This document shows, piece after piece, positions 9,311 through 17,980 of a stretch of 64,000 nucleotides of DNA. Every line of letters begins with the position of its first letter. Within the stretch, counting starts at the first letter, position 1. Under the pieces are notes generated by a model. It was not told the DNA's origin and did not search any database. It saw nothing but the letters and a program-made list of their open reading frames with translations. This DNA comes from Gimesia benthica (GTDB lineage Bacteria; Planctomycetota; Planctomycetia; Planctomycetales; Planctomycetaceae): assembly GCF_009720525.1 (NCBI RefSeq), contig NZ_CP043930.1, forward strand, positions 6,026,001 to 6,090,000, written 5' to 3'. A program made the position numbers and the translations under genes.

Positions 9311-9868
9311 ATGAAATTTCGCAAAGCGAACTGGCTGACTGTATTGTGCTGTGTACTTGGACTGGCCCTGGTGGGATGTCAGAATCAAAGTGATCAGAAC
9401 ACCAAGACGTTCGACGAAACGGCGCATGAAGATAAAGAGATGGACGATCACGATCATGGACATGAACATCCTTCCGAAGGCCCGCATCATGGCTCGTTGA
9501 TCGAACTCGGAAAAGAAGCCTATCATGGCGAACTGGTTCACGACGAAAAGAGTGGTGCGATTACGGTCTATATTCTGGATGGTGCCGCGAAAAAGAATGT
9601 TCCCATCAAAGCAGAAAGCATTCTCGTGAACGTCAAGCATGACGGCAAAGGGTCACAGTTCACACTGACCGCTGCACCCGAGGAATCCGATCCCCAGGGG
9701 GAATCGTCACGGTTTGTACTGAAAGAGAAAGCCCTCGGGGATCTGCTGCACGAGAAAGATACCACGGCTCGTCTGGTTCTCGAGATCGACGGCAAATCGT
9801 ACACGGGAGAAATCTCTGCTCACAATCATGACCACGATCACGAACATGGTGAGAAACACGCTCAATGA
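9311..9868 (+). CDS. His-rich lipoprotein downstream of the RND pump
   Basis: This 185-residue predicted lipoprotein has the lipobox LVGC (Cys 23). It has two His/Asp/Glu clusters, HDHGHEH near residue 50 and HNHDHDHEHGEKH at the C-terminus. The middle 110 residues look like a compact beta-rich domain with no known family. AAAGGA precedes the ATG by 8 bases. It ends the efflux operon, 69 bp after the pump, just before a strong terminator. A metal chaperone or sensor in the periplasm is a reasonable inference. Confidence 0.85.
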   Translation: MKFRKANWLTVLCCVLGLALVGCQNQSDQNTKTFDETAHEDKEMDDHDHGHEHPSEGPHHGSLIELGKEAYHGELVHDEKSGAITVYILDGAAKKNVPIKAESILVNVKHDGKGSQFTLTAAPEESDPQGESSRFVLKEKALGDLLHEKDTTARLVLEIDGKSYTGEISAHNHDHDHEHGEKHAQ

Positions 9869-9894
9869 TCGAATTTGTTTAAACTGAACAGGTG

Positions 9895-9930
9895 ACGCCG
9901 CGTTGGCAAACTGACGCGGCGTTTTTTTTA
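9895..9930 (+). terminator. Rho-independent terminator of the metal-efflux operon
   Basis: A perfect 9-bp GC-rich stem (9895-9903 with 9914-9922) has a 10-nt loop and is followed by eight T, 26 bp after the stop of the last operon gene. Confidence 0.9.
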
Positions 9931-9979
9931 TTGCCTCAAGTCGTGAGAGAAGTATTTATCATCTGTGCTTGAAACAGGT

Positions 9980-10009
9980 TCGACAATGATTCAGGAATGC
10001 TGCTATAAT
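9980..10009 (+). promoter_or_regulatory. Putative promoter of the TPR gene
   Basis: TCGACA (9980-9985, 5 of 6) is followed by an 18-base spacer and a perfect TATAAT (10004-10009). A TGC in front of the -10 box makes it an extended -10 promoter. The gene starts 100 bp downstream. Confidence 0.65.
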
Positions 10010-10108
10010 CGAATCAGAGTCAAAACTGTGTGAGAGACTTCATGCTTTCAGGAAGTCATTCACTTAATCCAGGTATTCCAGCGATGCGCATCTCACTGGC
10101 GAATATTC

Positions 10109-11428
10109 ATGGCAGCACCAGAGGTCCAATCTGAAATCAGCGAGCCCTCCGTCCCCCGTAGACGGGTGGTTAAGGTTCTGGCTGCGTTGGTTGTGCTGGT
10201 TGTCGTTGGAGTGTTCTGGGGAAAGACTGCCTGGATTAATTTTTGTCAGTGGCAGGCGGAGAGCCAGCTGGCAGACCGTCACACAGAAGCTGCCTTGCAG
10301 TGGATTACGCGTGCTTACGAAGCGGATACTGAAAATCCAGAGACACTGTTGATTATGGCGCGTGCCCATCGCCGTTCCAGTCAGATTGAGTCCGCGGTTG
10401 AAGACTTGACCAGACTGTATCAGATAACCGGTAATACGGAAGATCTGCAACGGGAGCAGTGGCTGGTTGAAGCCCAGGTTGGTGATCTGCAAAATCTGGA
10501 ACAGCACCTGGCTGACATGCTGATTGATCCACGGGGGAGGGCCCCCGATATTTGTGAGACATTTGTCAACAGCTGCGTGCTCAATTATCGTTTTCATGAT
10601 GCCAAACGGGTTCTCGAAGTCTGGCAGGCCGATTTTCCCGAAGATCCTCTCCCGCATTATTATCGCGGACGGATTCTGGAACATGAAGGAGACTGGAATC
10701 AGGCCGTTACCGAATTTGAAGCGGCTTTGAAACGGGATCCGGAGCACATTCCCTCCGCTTATAATCTGGCCCGGATCAGACTGGCCCAGAATCAGGCGGA
10801 AGCGGCGCTGAAGAACTACCGTAGCATCACAGAAATTCAGCCGGATCATGCGGCAGCGCTCGTCGGTACTGCGATCTGTTTACGGATGCAGCAGGAAGTC
10901 GATGAGGCACGCGAAACGCTGGCAAAAGCACAGGCGATTCCAGAAGCCCGGAGGCAGAAAGATTTTCAGCGCGTCGGCGATCCCGCTTACGAGGCGCGGA
11001 GTACCATTTCGCGGGAACAGGGACAGCTTGAGCTGGCTGCAGGGAATTACGAACAGGCTCTGGTCCATCTGCAGGAAGCACTCGCGCGGAATCCCAAAGA
11101 TCGCAAAGCCCGGCTGGCCCTGGCGAACGCCCTGCGTGGTCAGGGAAAACTGGAAGAGGCACAGGAACAGCTCAAGATTGTCGAAGAGACACAGCAGGCG
11201 GTGAAACGCCTGGATGAGTGTTTCGATCAACTGCACAAGGATCTCGAGAATGCAGAACTGCGTGCGGAGATCGGTACGATCTTTTTAAAATACATTTCGG
11301 AAGATCAGGGTATCGTCTGGTTAAAAAACGCACTCTATTACGATCCAGAAAATCAGTTGGCAAAACAGACTCTGACTGACTACTACAACAAACAGCAAAC
11401 CCCGCCTGATTCGTCTGTCACACAATAA
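10109..11428 (+). CDS. Membrane-anchored TPR protein
   Basis: This 439-residue protein has one N-terminal membrane segment (residues 24-46, VVKVLAALVVLVVVGVFWG type), so the rest probably faces the periplasm. The remainder is a tetratricopeptide solenoid, with repeat-like units such as YEADTENPETLLIMARAHR near residue 70 and YRGRILEHEGDWNQAVTEFE near 190. More units follow near 230, 310 and 400. TPRs bind partner proteins. The next gene, 38 bp downstream in the same direction, encodes an ASPIC/UnbV protein; TPR/UnbV pairs are common in planctomycetes. The ATG is the only sensible start. The partner and pathway are unknown. Confidence 0.85.
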   Translation: MAAPEVQSEISEPSVPRRRVVKVLAALVVLVVVGVFWGKTAWINFCQWQAESQLADRHTEAALQWITRAYEADTENPETLLIMARAHRRSSQIESAVEDLTRLYQITGNTEDLQREQWLVEAQVGDLQNLEQHLADMLIDPRGRAPDICETFVNSCVLNYRFHDAKRVLEVWQADFPEDPLPHYYRGRILEHEGDWNQAVTEFEAALKRDPEHIPSAYNLARIRLAQNQAEAALKNYRSITEIQPDHAAALVGTAICLRMQQEVDEARETLAKAQAIPEARRQKDFQRVGDPAYEARSTISREQGQLELAAGNYEQALVHLQEALARNPKDRKARLALANALRGQGKLEEAQEQLKIVEETQQAVKRLDECFDQLHKDLENAELRAEIGTIFLKYISEDQGIVWLKNALYYDPENQLAKQTLTDYYNKQQTPPDSSVTQ

Positions 11429-11466
11429 ATGTCCCGTTATATTTATTTTCTATCCAGCATTATCAG

Positions 11467-13167
11467 TTGTCTTTACGAGGTGTTCCCATTCAGCAGCTTC
11501 GTTTGTTCATTGTTCCGCTGTGCCTGCTTCTGAGTAGTTGTGCTTCAGAGCAACCGGCCGAGACAGTATCCACCGAGCAGGAATCTTCTGCGCCTGTTGC
11601 ATCGTCAATTTGCTTTGAAGAAATCACAGGTCAGACGGGCGTCGACTTTAAGTACCGCAACGATGAAGAATCCGGGAACCTGTCGATTCTGGAATCTATC
11701 GGCGGCGGAGTTGCCGTCTGGGACTATGATCTGGATGGCCGTCTCGATCTGTTCTTTCCGGGAGGAGGAATGCTTTTCAAAGATCAGCAGCCGCAAGGGT
11801 TGCCTTCCGCGCTCTACCGACAGCTTGCAGACGAGACGTATCAGAATCAGACCACTCCTGCCGGTATTGGTGCCAGCCCGCATTACTCACATGGCTGTAC
11901 GGTCGCAGATTTCGACAATGATGGTTTTCCGGATCTGGTTGTGACCGGATACGGCGGCATCTCGTGCTGGCATAATCTCGGAGATGGAACGTTTGAAGAA
12001 GTATCGCAAGAGGCAGGCTTAATCGATCCCCACTGGAGTTCCTCTGCAGGTTGGGGAGATCTCAATGGAGATGGGGCAGTCGATTTGTACGTGGCGCATT
12101 ACGTCGACTGGTCAATTGAAAATCATCCCTCGTGTGCGTCATCCTCCGGAACGCGCGATGTCTGTCCTCCCCGACGGTTTAACGGGGTGGACGATATTGT
12201 GTTCTACAGCAACGGTGACGGCACGTTCCGCGATGCCAGCCGGGAAGCGGCGCTGGTACCCAAAGGCAAAGGGTTGGGAGTGATCCTGGGGGATGTTGAT
12301 CTCGACCAGGATACCGACATTTATGTTGGCAACGACACCACCGATAACTTCCTCTATCTCAATGACGGAGAGGGAAAACTCGAGGAGTCAGCATTGAGTC
12401 GGGGTGTGGCCGTAGACGATCAGGCAGTACCCAATGGCAGCATGGGCGTCGACCTGGGAGATTACAACGGCGACGGAAAACCCGATCTCTGGGTGGCGAA
12501 CTATGAGTCGGAAGCATTTGCGCTGTATAAAAACATCGGGGCAGGGCAGTTCCTGTATGCCAGCCGGGAAACGGGTGTGAATTCAATTGGAAATCTGTTT
12601 GTCGGATTCGGTACCCGGTTTGGTGATTTTGATTCTGACGGTGATGAAGACATCGTGGTTTCCAACGGCCACGCCATCCATTTTCCCCAGCATGCTACCG
12701 TGCGCCAATTACCTCTGTTGCTAGAGAATCAACAGGCAAAATTTCAGCGCTTATCGTTTCCGAAGTCGTCCTATCTGGGACAACAACACTATGGTCGCGG
12801 GTTGGCCACTGGTGACCTCGACAACGATGGTGATCTCGATGTGGTGTTTGCGAATTGCAACGAACGAGCCGCGATACTGAAAAACTGCTCTGAATCGAAG
12901 GGAAGTTGGGTTCAAATTCGCTTGATCGGTACTAAAACCAATCGAAATGCAATTGGAGCGACAGTCGTCTTTCATACTTCCCAGGGAGATACATTCCGGT
13001 ATGTGACAGGGGGCGGAAGTTATCTCTCTCAAAGTGCTTATAAGGTGCATGCAGGACTACCTGAGGGAGCGGAGTTATTGGGTGTCACAGTCTACTGGCC
13101 ATCTGGCAAAGTAAATGAAATACAAAGTATCACCTCCTTAAGTCAAATGTACAATTTGATAGAGTAG
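11467..13167 (+). CDS. CRTAC1-like FG-GAP/VCBS repeat lipoprotein with ASPIC/UnbV domain
   Basis: This secreted beta-propeller protein has about 566 residues. The N-terminus is a lipoprotein signal with LLLSSC (Cys 25). From about residue 70 to 440 there are repeated Ca-binding FG-GAP-like units (WDYDLDGRLDLFFP, ADFDNDGFPDLVV, GDLNGDGAVDLYV, GDYNGDGKPDLWV, GDFDSDGDEDIVV, GDLDNDGDLDVVF). The last 90 residues match the ASPIC/UnbV domain (NAIGATVVFHTSQGD, then VYWPSGKVNEI). The start is uncertain: TTG at 11467 is used because it precedes the signal peptide, and no ATG is available. It likely forms a unit with the upstream TPR gene. Function is unknown. Confidence 0.85.
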   Translation: MSLRGVPIQQLRLFIVPLCLLLSSCASEQPAETVSTEQESSAPVASSICFEEITGQTGVDFKYRNDEESGNLSILESIGGGVAVWDYDLDGRLDLFFPGGGMLFKDQQPQGLPSALYRQLADETYQNQTTPAGIGASPHYSHGCTVADFDNDGFPDLVVTGYGGISCWHNLGDGTFEEVSQEAGLIDPHWSSSAGWGDLNGDGAVDLYVAHYVDWSIENHPSCASSSGTRDVCPPRRFNGVDDIVFYSNGDGTFRDASREAALVPKGKGLGVILGDVDLDQDTDIYVGNDTTDNFLYLNDGEGKLEESALSRGVAVDDQAVPNGSMGVDLGDYNGDGKPDLWVANYESEAFALYKNIGAGQFLYASRETGVNSIGNLFVGFGTRFGDFDSDGDEDIVVSNGHAIHFPQHATVRQLPLLLENQQAKFQRLSFPKSSYLGQQHYGRGLATGDLDNDGDLDVVFANCNERAAILKNCSESKGSWVQIRLIGTKTNRNAIGATVVFHTSQGDTFRYVTGGGSYLSQSAYKVHAGLPEGAELLGVTVYWPSGKVNEIQSITSLSQMYNLIE

Positions 13168-13213
13168 TTAAGTATCTATTCGTCAATTGATGCCTCAAAC
13201 CAGTGAAAACGGT

Positions 13214-13243
13214 TTGATATAAACTCATTTTTACTGCTATGAT
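13214..13243 (+). promoter_or_regulatory. Putative extended -10 promoter of the DUF1559 gene
   Basis: TTGATA (13214-13219) and TATGAT (13238-13243) each match 5 of 6 consensus bases. They are separated by 18 bases, with TGC directly before the -10 box. The -35 box overlaps a small 7-bp hairpin (13195-13217). The gene starts 119 bp downstream. Confidence 0.6.
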
Positions 13244-13361
13244 AGAGATGTGCTCGAATTGGTGAAGTAAATGCAGTAGTGGGGCCGAGTTTTGAAGAAG
13301 AGTTCCATCATCTGCGAGTTATCATTTTATTATCTTTTGGTGAATAAAGAGGGAGAGTATT

Positions 13362-14360
13362 ATGAAGCGCTTAGCGTGGCGTCGAGGTTTTACACTCATT
13401 GAGTTGCTGGTGGTGATTGCCATTATTGCAATTCTGATTGCACTGCTGCTACCCGCAGTACAGCAGGCACGTGAAGCAGCCCGCCGATCTACATGTAAGA
13501 ACAACCTGAAGCAGCTCGGGTTGGCCATGCACAATTACCATGATGCTCATGGTATGTTTCCGATTGCAAATGCACCTTCCGTTCGCGATTCCTGTACGGG
13601 TGGGTGTGCTTGGCGTGCGATGAGTGCTCAGGCACTGATGCTGCCTTACATGGACCAGGCTAATATCTATAACCAAATCAACTGGAGCCTCCGCTACGAT
13701 GAAGCTCCTAACACTACAGTGCAGAACACACGGATTCCTGCCTTCCTGTGTCCTTCAGACCTCAAGTGGGCTGGCGGCGATCCAGGAAATAACTACTGTG
13801 TGAGTGCCGGTCCTTCCAAGTGGTGGCGTGTGGGTGTCGCACATCAGGTTGGTGTGTTTAACTTCAGCAAGCCGACTCGCATCAGCGATATCCTGGATGG
13901 TACTTCCAACACCATCGCTGCCGGCGAACGTACCGTGGGTGACAATAACAGTGGTAAGTTCAGTCTGCACACAGACCTCGTCCGTGCGCAGGCGTTTCCC
14001 AGTGGCTTTGCAGATTCCTATCCCACCAAAGCAGCACTGGATGCATACGGGACCCAGGCTCTGACCGGGACCAGTAACACTCACAGTCACGTTAACCGCG
14101 AATGGATGAATGGTGTAGGGGGGCAGACCGTCTTCAATACGCTGAACCCGCCGAACTCACCGAATCCGGATGCCCACCCCTGTGGTGGTTGTGGCTGGTA
14201 CGATTCGGCCGGAGTCTGGTCTGCTCGCAGTCGCCACACCGGTGGCGCACATGTGCTGCTGGCCGATGGTTCGGTTCGCTTTGCCAGTGATAACATTGAC
14301 ATCAACGTCTGGCAGCATCTCGGCTCCGCCATCGGCGGCGAGACGATTGGCGAATGGTAA
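13362..14360 (+). CDS. DUF1559 pseudopilin-like protein
   Basis: This 332-residue protein has a type IV prepilin signal: short basic leader MKRLAWRRG, then [22 protein letters not shown], with Glu at position +5. Prepilin peptidase is expected to cut after Gly 9. The body is the DUF1559 (SBP_bac_10-like) domain typical of planctomycetes. It begins with [20 protein letters not shown] and ends with the H-x9-DG motif ([17 protein letters not shown]). These proteins are a huge planctomycete paralogue family thought to form surface or envelope structures. AGAGGGAGAG upstream of the ATG is a clear ribosome binding site. It has its own promoter and terminator. No other pilus gene is adjacent. Confidence 0.96.
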   Translation: MKRLAWRRGFTLIELLVVIAIIAILIALLLPAVQQAREAARRSTCKNNLKQLGLAMHNYHDAHGMFPIANAPSVRDSCTGGCAWRAMSAQALMLPYMDQANIYNQINWSLRYDEAPNTTVQNTRIPAFLCPSDLKWAGGDPGNNYCVSAGPSKWWRVGVAHQVGVFNFSKPTRISDILDGTSNTIAAGERTVGDNNSGKFSLHTDLVRAQAFPSGFADSYPTKAALDAYGTQALTGTSNTHSHVNREWMNGVGGQTVFNTLNPPNSPNPDAHPCGGCGWYDSAGVWSARSRHTGGAHVLLADGSVRFASDNIDINVWQHLGSAIGGETIGEW

Positions 14361-14390
14361 GGCCATTCAACTGAGTTGATGAATTACTGC

Positions 14391-14432
14391 AAGAGAGCGA
14401 TTCTCACCCTTTCGAGTTTCGCTCTCTTTTCA
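14391..14432 (+). terminator. Terminator after the DUF1559 gene
   Basis: A perfect 10-bp stem (14391-14400 with 14419-14428) is followed by TTTTCATTT, 30 bp after the stop codon. Confidence 0.75.
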
Positions 14433-14527
14433 TTTCCTGATCGCTGTTCTGATCTGAATAGTTAGACCGGAATAGCAATCTGATAGACATACACATTTCG
14501 AATTTATACGCGCTAAAGGAATCGATC

Positions 14528-14851
14528 ATGAAAACGCTTTCCGTCCTGTTAATTTTTCTGGCTGTAATCTGTACAGGCTGTGGGGGAGGGACCAACACTG
14601 ATGCAGAGAACGCTGCGACCGAGCGGAACAATGTCACCTCGACCGACGACATGAAAGCTTCTTTAGAGTCCATAGCCCAGACCGGAGAAATGGGAAGTGC
14701 TGCCATGGGCTTCCGGGAAACACTGGAAGAATTGAAAAAAACGGATTCAGCCAAGGCGGATCAACTGCTTTCTGATCTGGATAAACTGGAAGCGGCCTCA
14801 TCGCCCGCTGCCACCAAAAAAATCGCGAAGGATATGGCGGATAAGCTCTAA
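14528..14851 (+). CDS. Small lipoprotein of unknown function
   Basis: This 107-residue protein has a signal peptide and the lipobox ICTGC followed by GGG, so it should be a lipoprotein. The mature part is charged and helical (ETLEELKKTDSAKADQLLSDL) with no known domain. AAAGGA lies 8 bases before the ATG. A strong terminator follows 20 bp after the stop, so it is probably a single-gene unit. Function is unknown. Confidence 0.8.
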   Translation: MKTLSVLLIFLAVICTGCGGGTNTDAENAATERNNVTSTDDMKASLESIAQTGEMGSAAMGFRETLEELKKTDSAKADQLLSDLDKLEAASSPAATKKIAKDMADKL

Positions 14852-14871
14852 AAGGTCTATCCCCTCTCTAA

Positions 14872-14906
14872 AAGCCGCGTCAGGTTGCTGACGCGGCTTA
14901 TTTTTT
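14872..14906 (+). terminator. Terminator after the small lipoprotein gene
   Basis: A perfect 11-bp stem (14872-14882 with 14889-14899) has a 6-nt loop and a T run. It is nearly the same sequence as the stem of the terminator at 9895. Confidence 0.9.
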
Positions 14907-14983
14907 CCCTCATAACAACTTCTGAATCGGGGGACTTTGTCCTGTTTTAGAAACCGCGTTTCAACAGCCGATATCTGAATAGT

Positions 14984-15013
14984 TAGACATTTCGGGAGGG
15001 GCCGTGGTATACT
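14984..15013 (+). promoter_or_regulatory. Putative extended -10 promoter of the DUF1501 gene
   Basis: TAGACA (14984-14989, 5 of 6) is separated by 18 bases from TATACT (15008-15013, 5 of 6), with TGG before the -10 box. The predicted transcript starts near 15020, consistent with a start codon at 15079 rather than the TTG at 15034. Confidence 0.55.
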
Positions 15014-15078
15014 ACTCATAACAGATCTCTGATTTGAGGGGTGTGCTCCACCTCACAAGTAGATCAGACTCCATTTTA

Positions 15079-16518
15079 ATGGTATCGGGAATGAAGCAGA
15101 AATCGTCGCTAAATCAGGCCGAGACAGGTTCACGACGTGAGTTTCTCAAGCTGGGGCTGGGAGGCCTGTCTCTACCGGCGCTCTACCAGTTACAGGCGGC
15201 TCAGGCAGCCAATGCAGGAGCACCAGCCGGTAATAAAGAACGAACTGCCATCATTCTGGTCTGGTGCCGCGGTGGTGTGAGTCATCTGGATACATTCGAT
15301 CCCAAGCCGGAAGCCCCCTCCGATTATCGTGGTCCCTATTCGCCGATCGCGACAAAAACCGAAGGCCTGTATCTGAGCGAACTGCTCCCCCGTTGTGCAC
15401 AAATCTCCGACAAATTCACTGTCCTGCGGTCCATCACCCATACCGGCGGCGGTCATCCCGCTGGATCATTGCAGGTTCTGGGAGGCGATCCCGATCGCGT
15501 CGATAAACGCAAGCCCAAGCTGCCCGACTGGATGTCGGTCGCCAACTTTCTCCGCCGGGATCCGAATAAAGTACTGCCCAATTATGTGGGCGTGAACGCG
15601 ATTACAAACTACGATAGCTTTCAGATTGCCGGCCCCACCTATCTGGGACCCGGAGCCGGTCCGTTTCAGATTCAGGGGGATCCCAGCAAACCTGAATTCA
15701 AGGTCCCCAACATTGGTCTGTCAGACGCCCAGCAGTCGGAACGACTGGCAAAGCGAATCAGTCTGCGACAACAGTTTGACCAGCTGCGTCGAGATCTCGA
15801 CCTGGAAGGGGCCATGCAAGCCATGGATCAGTTCGAAGCCCAGGCAACGAGCCTGCTGACCAGCAAACAGGCGGCACAGGCATTCGATCTGACACAGGAA
15901 CCTCAACACATTCGTGACCGATACGGAATGCATCAATGGGGACAACAGTGCCTGATGGCGCGTCGCCTGGTGGAAGCGGGCGTGGAAATTATCACAACCG
16001 AGCTTTCCGGGCCTCTGTGCGGACGCGTTTCCAACTGGGACGACCATGCGGTCAATCACCACGTGTTCGATGCAATTAAATACCGGGCACCGTTCTTCGA
16101 CCAGGCCGTAACCGCTCTGATTGAGGACATCTATGCTCGTGGACTCGATAAACGGGTACTCGTGATTGTCGGGGGAGAATTCGGACGAACCCCCCGCATC
16201 TCCTACTCGAAAAGTACCGGGGGCGGCATCGGCAGTGGCAGTGCCGGCACGACACAACCCGGTCGCGACCACTGGCCCAACGCGAATTCGATGCTCTTTG
16301 CCGGCGGAAACATTCAGACTGGCCAGATCATTGGTGCCACTGATGCCAAAGGGGAAGGACCAATTGCCCGCGCCGTCGGACCTCACGATTTCCTGGCGAC
16401 CATCTATTCGCACCTCGGCATTGATTATGCGAATACCTTCCTGCCCGATTTCTCCGGTCGTCCTACGCCGATCGTCATGCATGGCCAGGCGATTCCGGAA
16501 CTGGCGGGGCGTGCCTGA
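15079..16518 (+). CDS. DUF1501 protein, twin-arginine exported
   Basis: This is a member of the DUF1501 family, sulfatase/phosphatase-fold proteins abundant in planctomycetes whose reaction is not established. With the ATG at 15079 it has 479 residues. The N-terminus carries a Tat signal (SRREFLKLGLGGLSLPAL), so it is exported folded. Family motifs seen are WCRGGVSHLDTFDPKP near residue 70, HTGGGHPAGS near 130, GGEFGRTPRI near 370 and GRDHWPNANSM near 405. An ATG four codons later (15091) and an upstream TTG (15034) are alternatives. It usually pairs with DUF1549/DUF1553 cytochrome-like genes, but none is adjacent here. Confidence 0.93.
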   Translation: MVSGMKQKSSLNQAETGSRREFLKLGLGGLSLPALYQLQAAQAANAGAPAGNKERTAIILVWCRGGVSHLDTFDPKPEAPSDYRGPYSPIATKTEGLYLSELLPRCAQISDKFTVLRSITHTGGGHPAGSLQVLGGDPDRVDKRKPKLPDWMSVANFLRRDPNKVLPNYVGVNAITNYDSFQIAGPTYLGPGAGPFQIQGDPSKPEFKVPNIGLSDAQQSERLAKRISLRQQFDQLRRDLDLEGAMQAMDQFEAQATSLLTSKQAAQAFDLTQEPQHIRDRYGMHQWGQQCLMARRLVEAGVEIITTELSGPLCGRVSNWDDHAVNHHVFDAIKYRAPFFDQAVTALIEDIYARGLDKRVLVIVGGEFGRTPRISYSKSTGGGIGSGSAGTTQPGRDHWPNANSMLFAGGNIQTGQIIGATDAKGEGPIARAVGPHDFLATIYSHLGIDYANTFLPDFSGRPTPIVMHGQAIPELAGRA

Positions 16519-16570
16519 TCTCAGGTAACTCGCGGTGACGCGGCAGCGGTAATGCACAGACCAAAAGAAA

Positions 16571-16608
16571 ACAGCCCTCCAGGTGGATCACGCCGGGAGG
16601 GCTGTTTT
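16571..16608. terminator. Bidirectional terminator between convergent genes
   Basis: A perfect 10-bp stem (16571-16580 with 16596-16605) has TTTT on its plus-strand side and, read on the minus strand, TTTTCTTTT after it. It lies between the DUF1501 gene (plus) and the PQQ-repeat gene (minus), so it can serve both. Confidence 0.8.
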
Positions 16609-16626
16609 GCGTACTGCTTAAAAGAT

Positions 16627-17919
16627 TTATTTACCTTTGATTGCGTACAGCTTATCGAACGAACGCAGGTAAATGATTCCGTCACTGATGGCGGGAGTCG
16701 AATAGAAATTGCCGGGCAACTGGTTCTCGGCAATCACCTCTCCTGTCTTAGCATCGATGACCGTACACAACCCTTCAATGCTCAGGAAGTAGACCTTGTT
16801 GTCTCCACCAACCAGAGCCGAGAAGTACTGGCCGTTCACCCGCTTTTTCCAGACGGGTTCCCCATCGCTGAGGTTCAGGCAGGTCGCCACACCATTCTGG
16901 CTGACCATATACAGTTTGTCATTCATGATCAGGGGCGTGGATGCATCGGGGGTAGCTGTATCAAATTTCCAGAGCAGGCCCGACTTGCTGATGTCTCCCG
17001 TGCCACCCTGCTTGAAAGCTTTGATGTAACCCAGGCCGCCTCCACCGGGATTCCCGGAAGTCGCGATGATCATCTCTTTGTTCGCGACCGGTGCCGCGAT
17101 GATTCGGCCGAAGGGGCTCGGAATATCCAGACCGCCGGCAATCCACAGTTGTTTGCCCGTCGCGGGATCGTAGGCATTCACATGATCGGAACCGGAAACC
17201 AGCAGTTCCGTCTGATCGCCGCGCTGAAAAATAGTCGGTGTCGAGTAAGCGTCTGCGCCGTCCTTCTCTGCGGGTAGTTTGCGGTTGGCTTTCCAGACCT
17301 CTTTGCCGGTTTCTTTATCGAAAGCCACGACATACGAGGGGCCCTTGGTCATGCAGGTGACGATCAGCAGGTTGTTCCACAGGCGAGGAGTGGAGCCCAT
17401 GCCGAAGGTGATGTCGTACGCACCATAGTCTTTGACCATGTCCTTCTGCCAGACGATTCCCCCGGAAGCGGCATCGACGCAGACCAGCAACCCGGAACCA
17501 AAGAATGCCCAGATATTTTCTTCATCAGACATCGGGGTTGGCGTCGCAGCATTGTGGCGATGTTCCCAGAGATTGCGGGGACCCGGTGCCGCGAGTTCCC
17601 CACTTCCGACTTTGACTTTCAGCAGCTGCTGACCAGTCTTTCGGTCGAAGGAGAGAATCCAGAGACCGTTATCGGGAGTTTTAGTCGTCAGGTCGACCCG
17701 TTTCGCTGTGATCGCCGGAGAAGAGTTCGCACGACCGGGGAGATCGACAGACCAGAGTAGGCCCTCCTGAGCCGACCACTTTGTCGGAAGATTTGTTTCG
17801 GAAGAGACTCCACTGCCATCGGCACCACGAAACTGAGGCCAGGTCTCTGCGTGAGTCGCTGCGGTCGATAAAAACAAACCGCAGCAGACGGTAAGTAACA
17901 ACAAAGGTGTGAATCGCAT
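16627..17919 (-). CDS. Secreted PQQ-binding-like beta-propeller protein
   Basis: This 430-residue protein has a signal peptide (about residues 1-24, ending ATHA) followed by WPQFRGADGSGVSSETNLPTKW, the usual start of planctomycete PQQ-like beta-propellers. Blade motifs follow: GLWILSFDRKTGQQLLKV, VCVDAASGGIVWQKD, VAFDKETGKEVWK, NAYDPATGKQLW, TCLNLSDGEPVWKK and TVIDAKTGEVIAE. The fold is like BamB or quinoprotein dehydrogenases, but no cofactor-binding catalytic residues are evident. It is therefore more likely a structural or binding propeller in the periplasm. TTTGGAG sits 7 bases before the ATG at 17919. Substrate unknown. Confidence 0.9.
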   Translation of the reverse strand: MRFTPLLLLTVCCGLFLSTAATHAETWPQFRGADGSGVSSETNLPTKWSAQEGLLWSVDLPGRANSSPAITAKRVDLTTKTPDNGLWILSFDRKTGQQLLKVKVGSGELAAPGPRNLWEHRHNAATPTPMSDEENIWAFFGSGLLVCVDAASGGIVWQKDMVKDYGAYDITFGMGSTPRLWNNLLIVTCMTKGPSYVVAFDKETGKEVWKANRKLPAEKDGADAYSTPTIFQRGDQTELLVSGSDHVNAYDPATGKQLWIAGGLDIPSPFGRIIAAPVANKEMIIATSGNPGGGGLGYIKAFKQGGTGDISKSGLLWKFDTATPDASTPLIMNDKLYMVSQNGVATCLNLSDGEPVWKKRVNGQYFSALVGGDNKVYFLSIEGLCTVIDAKTGEVIAENQLPGNFYSTPAISDGIIYLRSFDKLYAIKGK

Positions 17920-17980
17920 CAAACAAACTCCAAAAGGGGGGGAAGGTATTAGCGCGCTACCTGGAATGTCAGGTGGTTAA

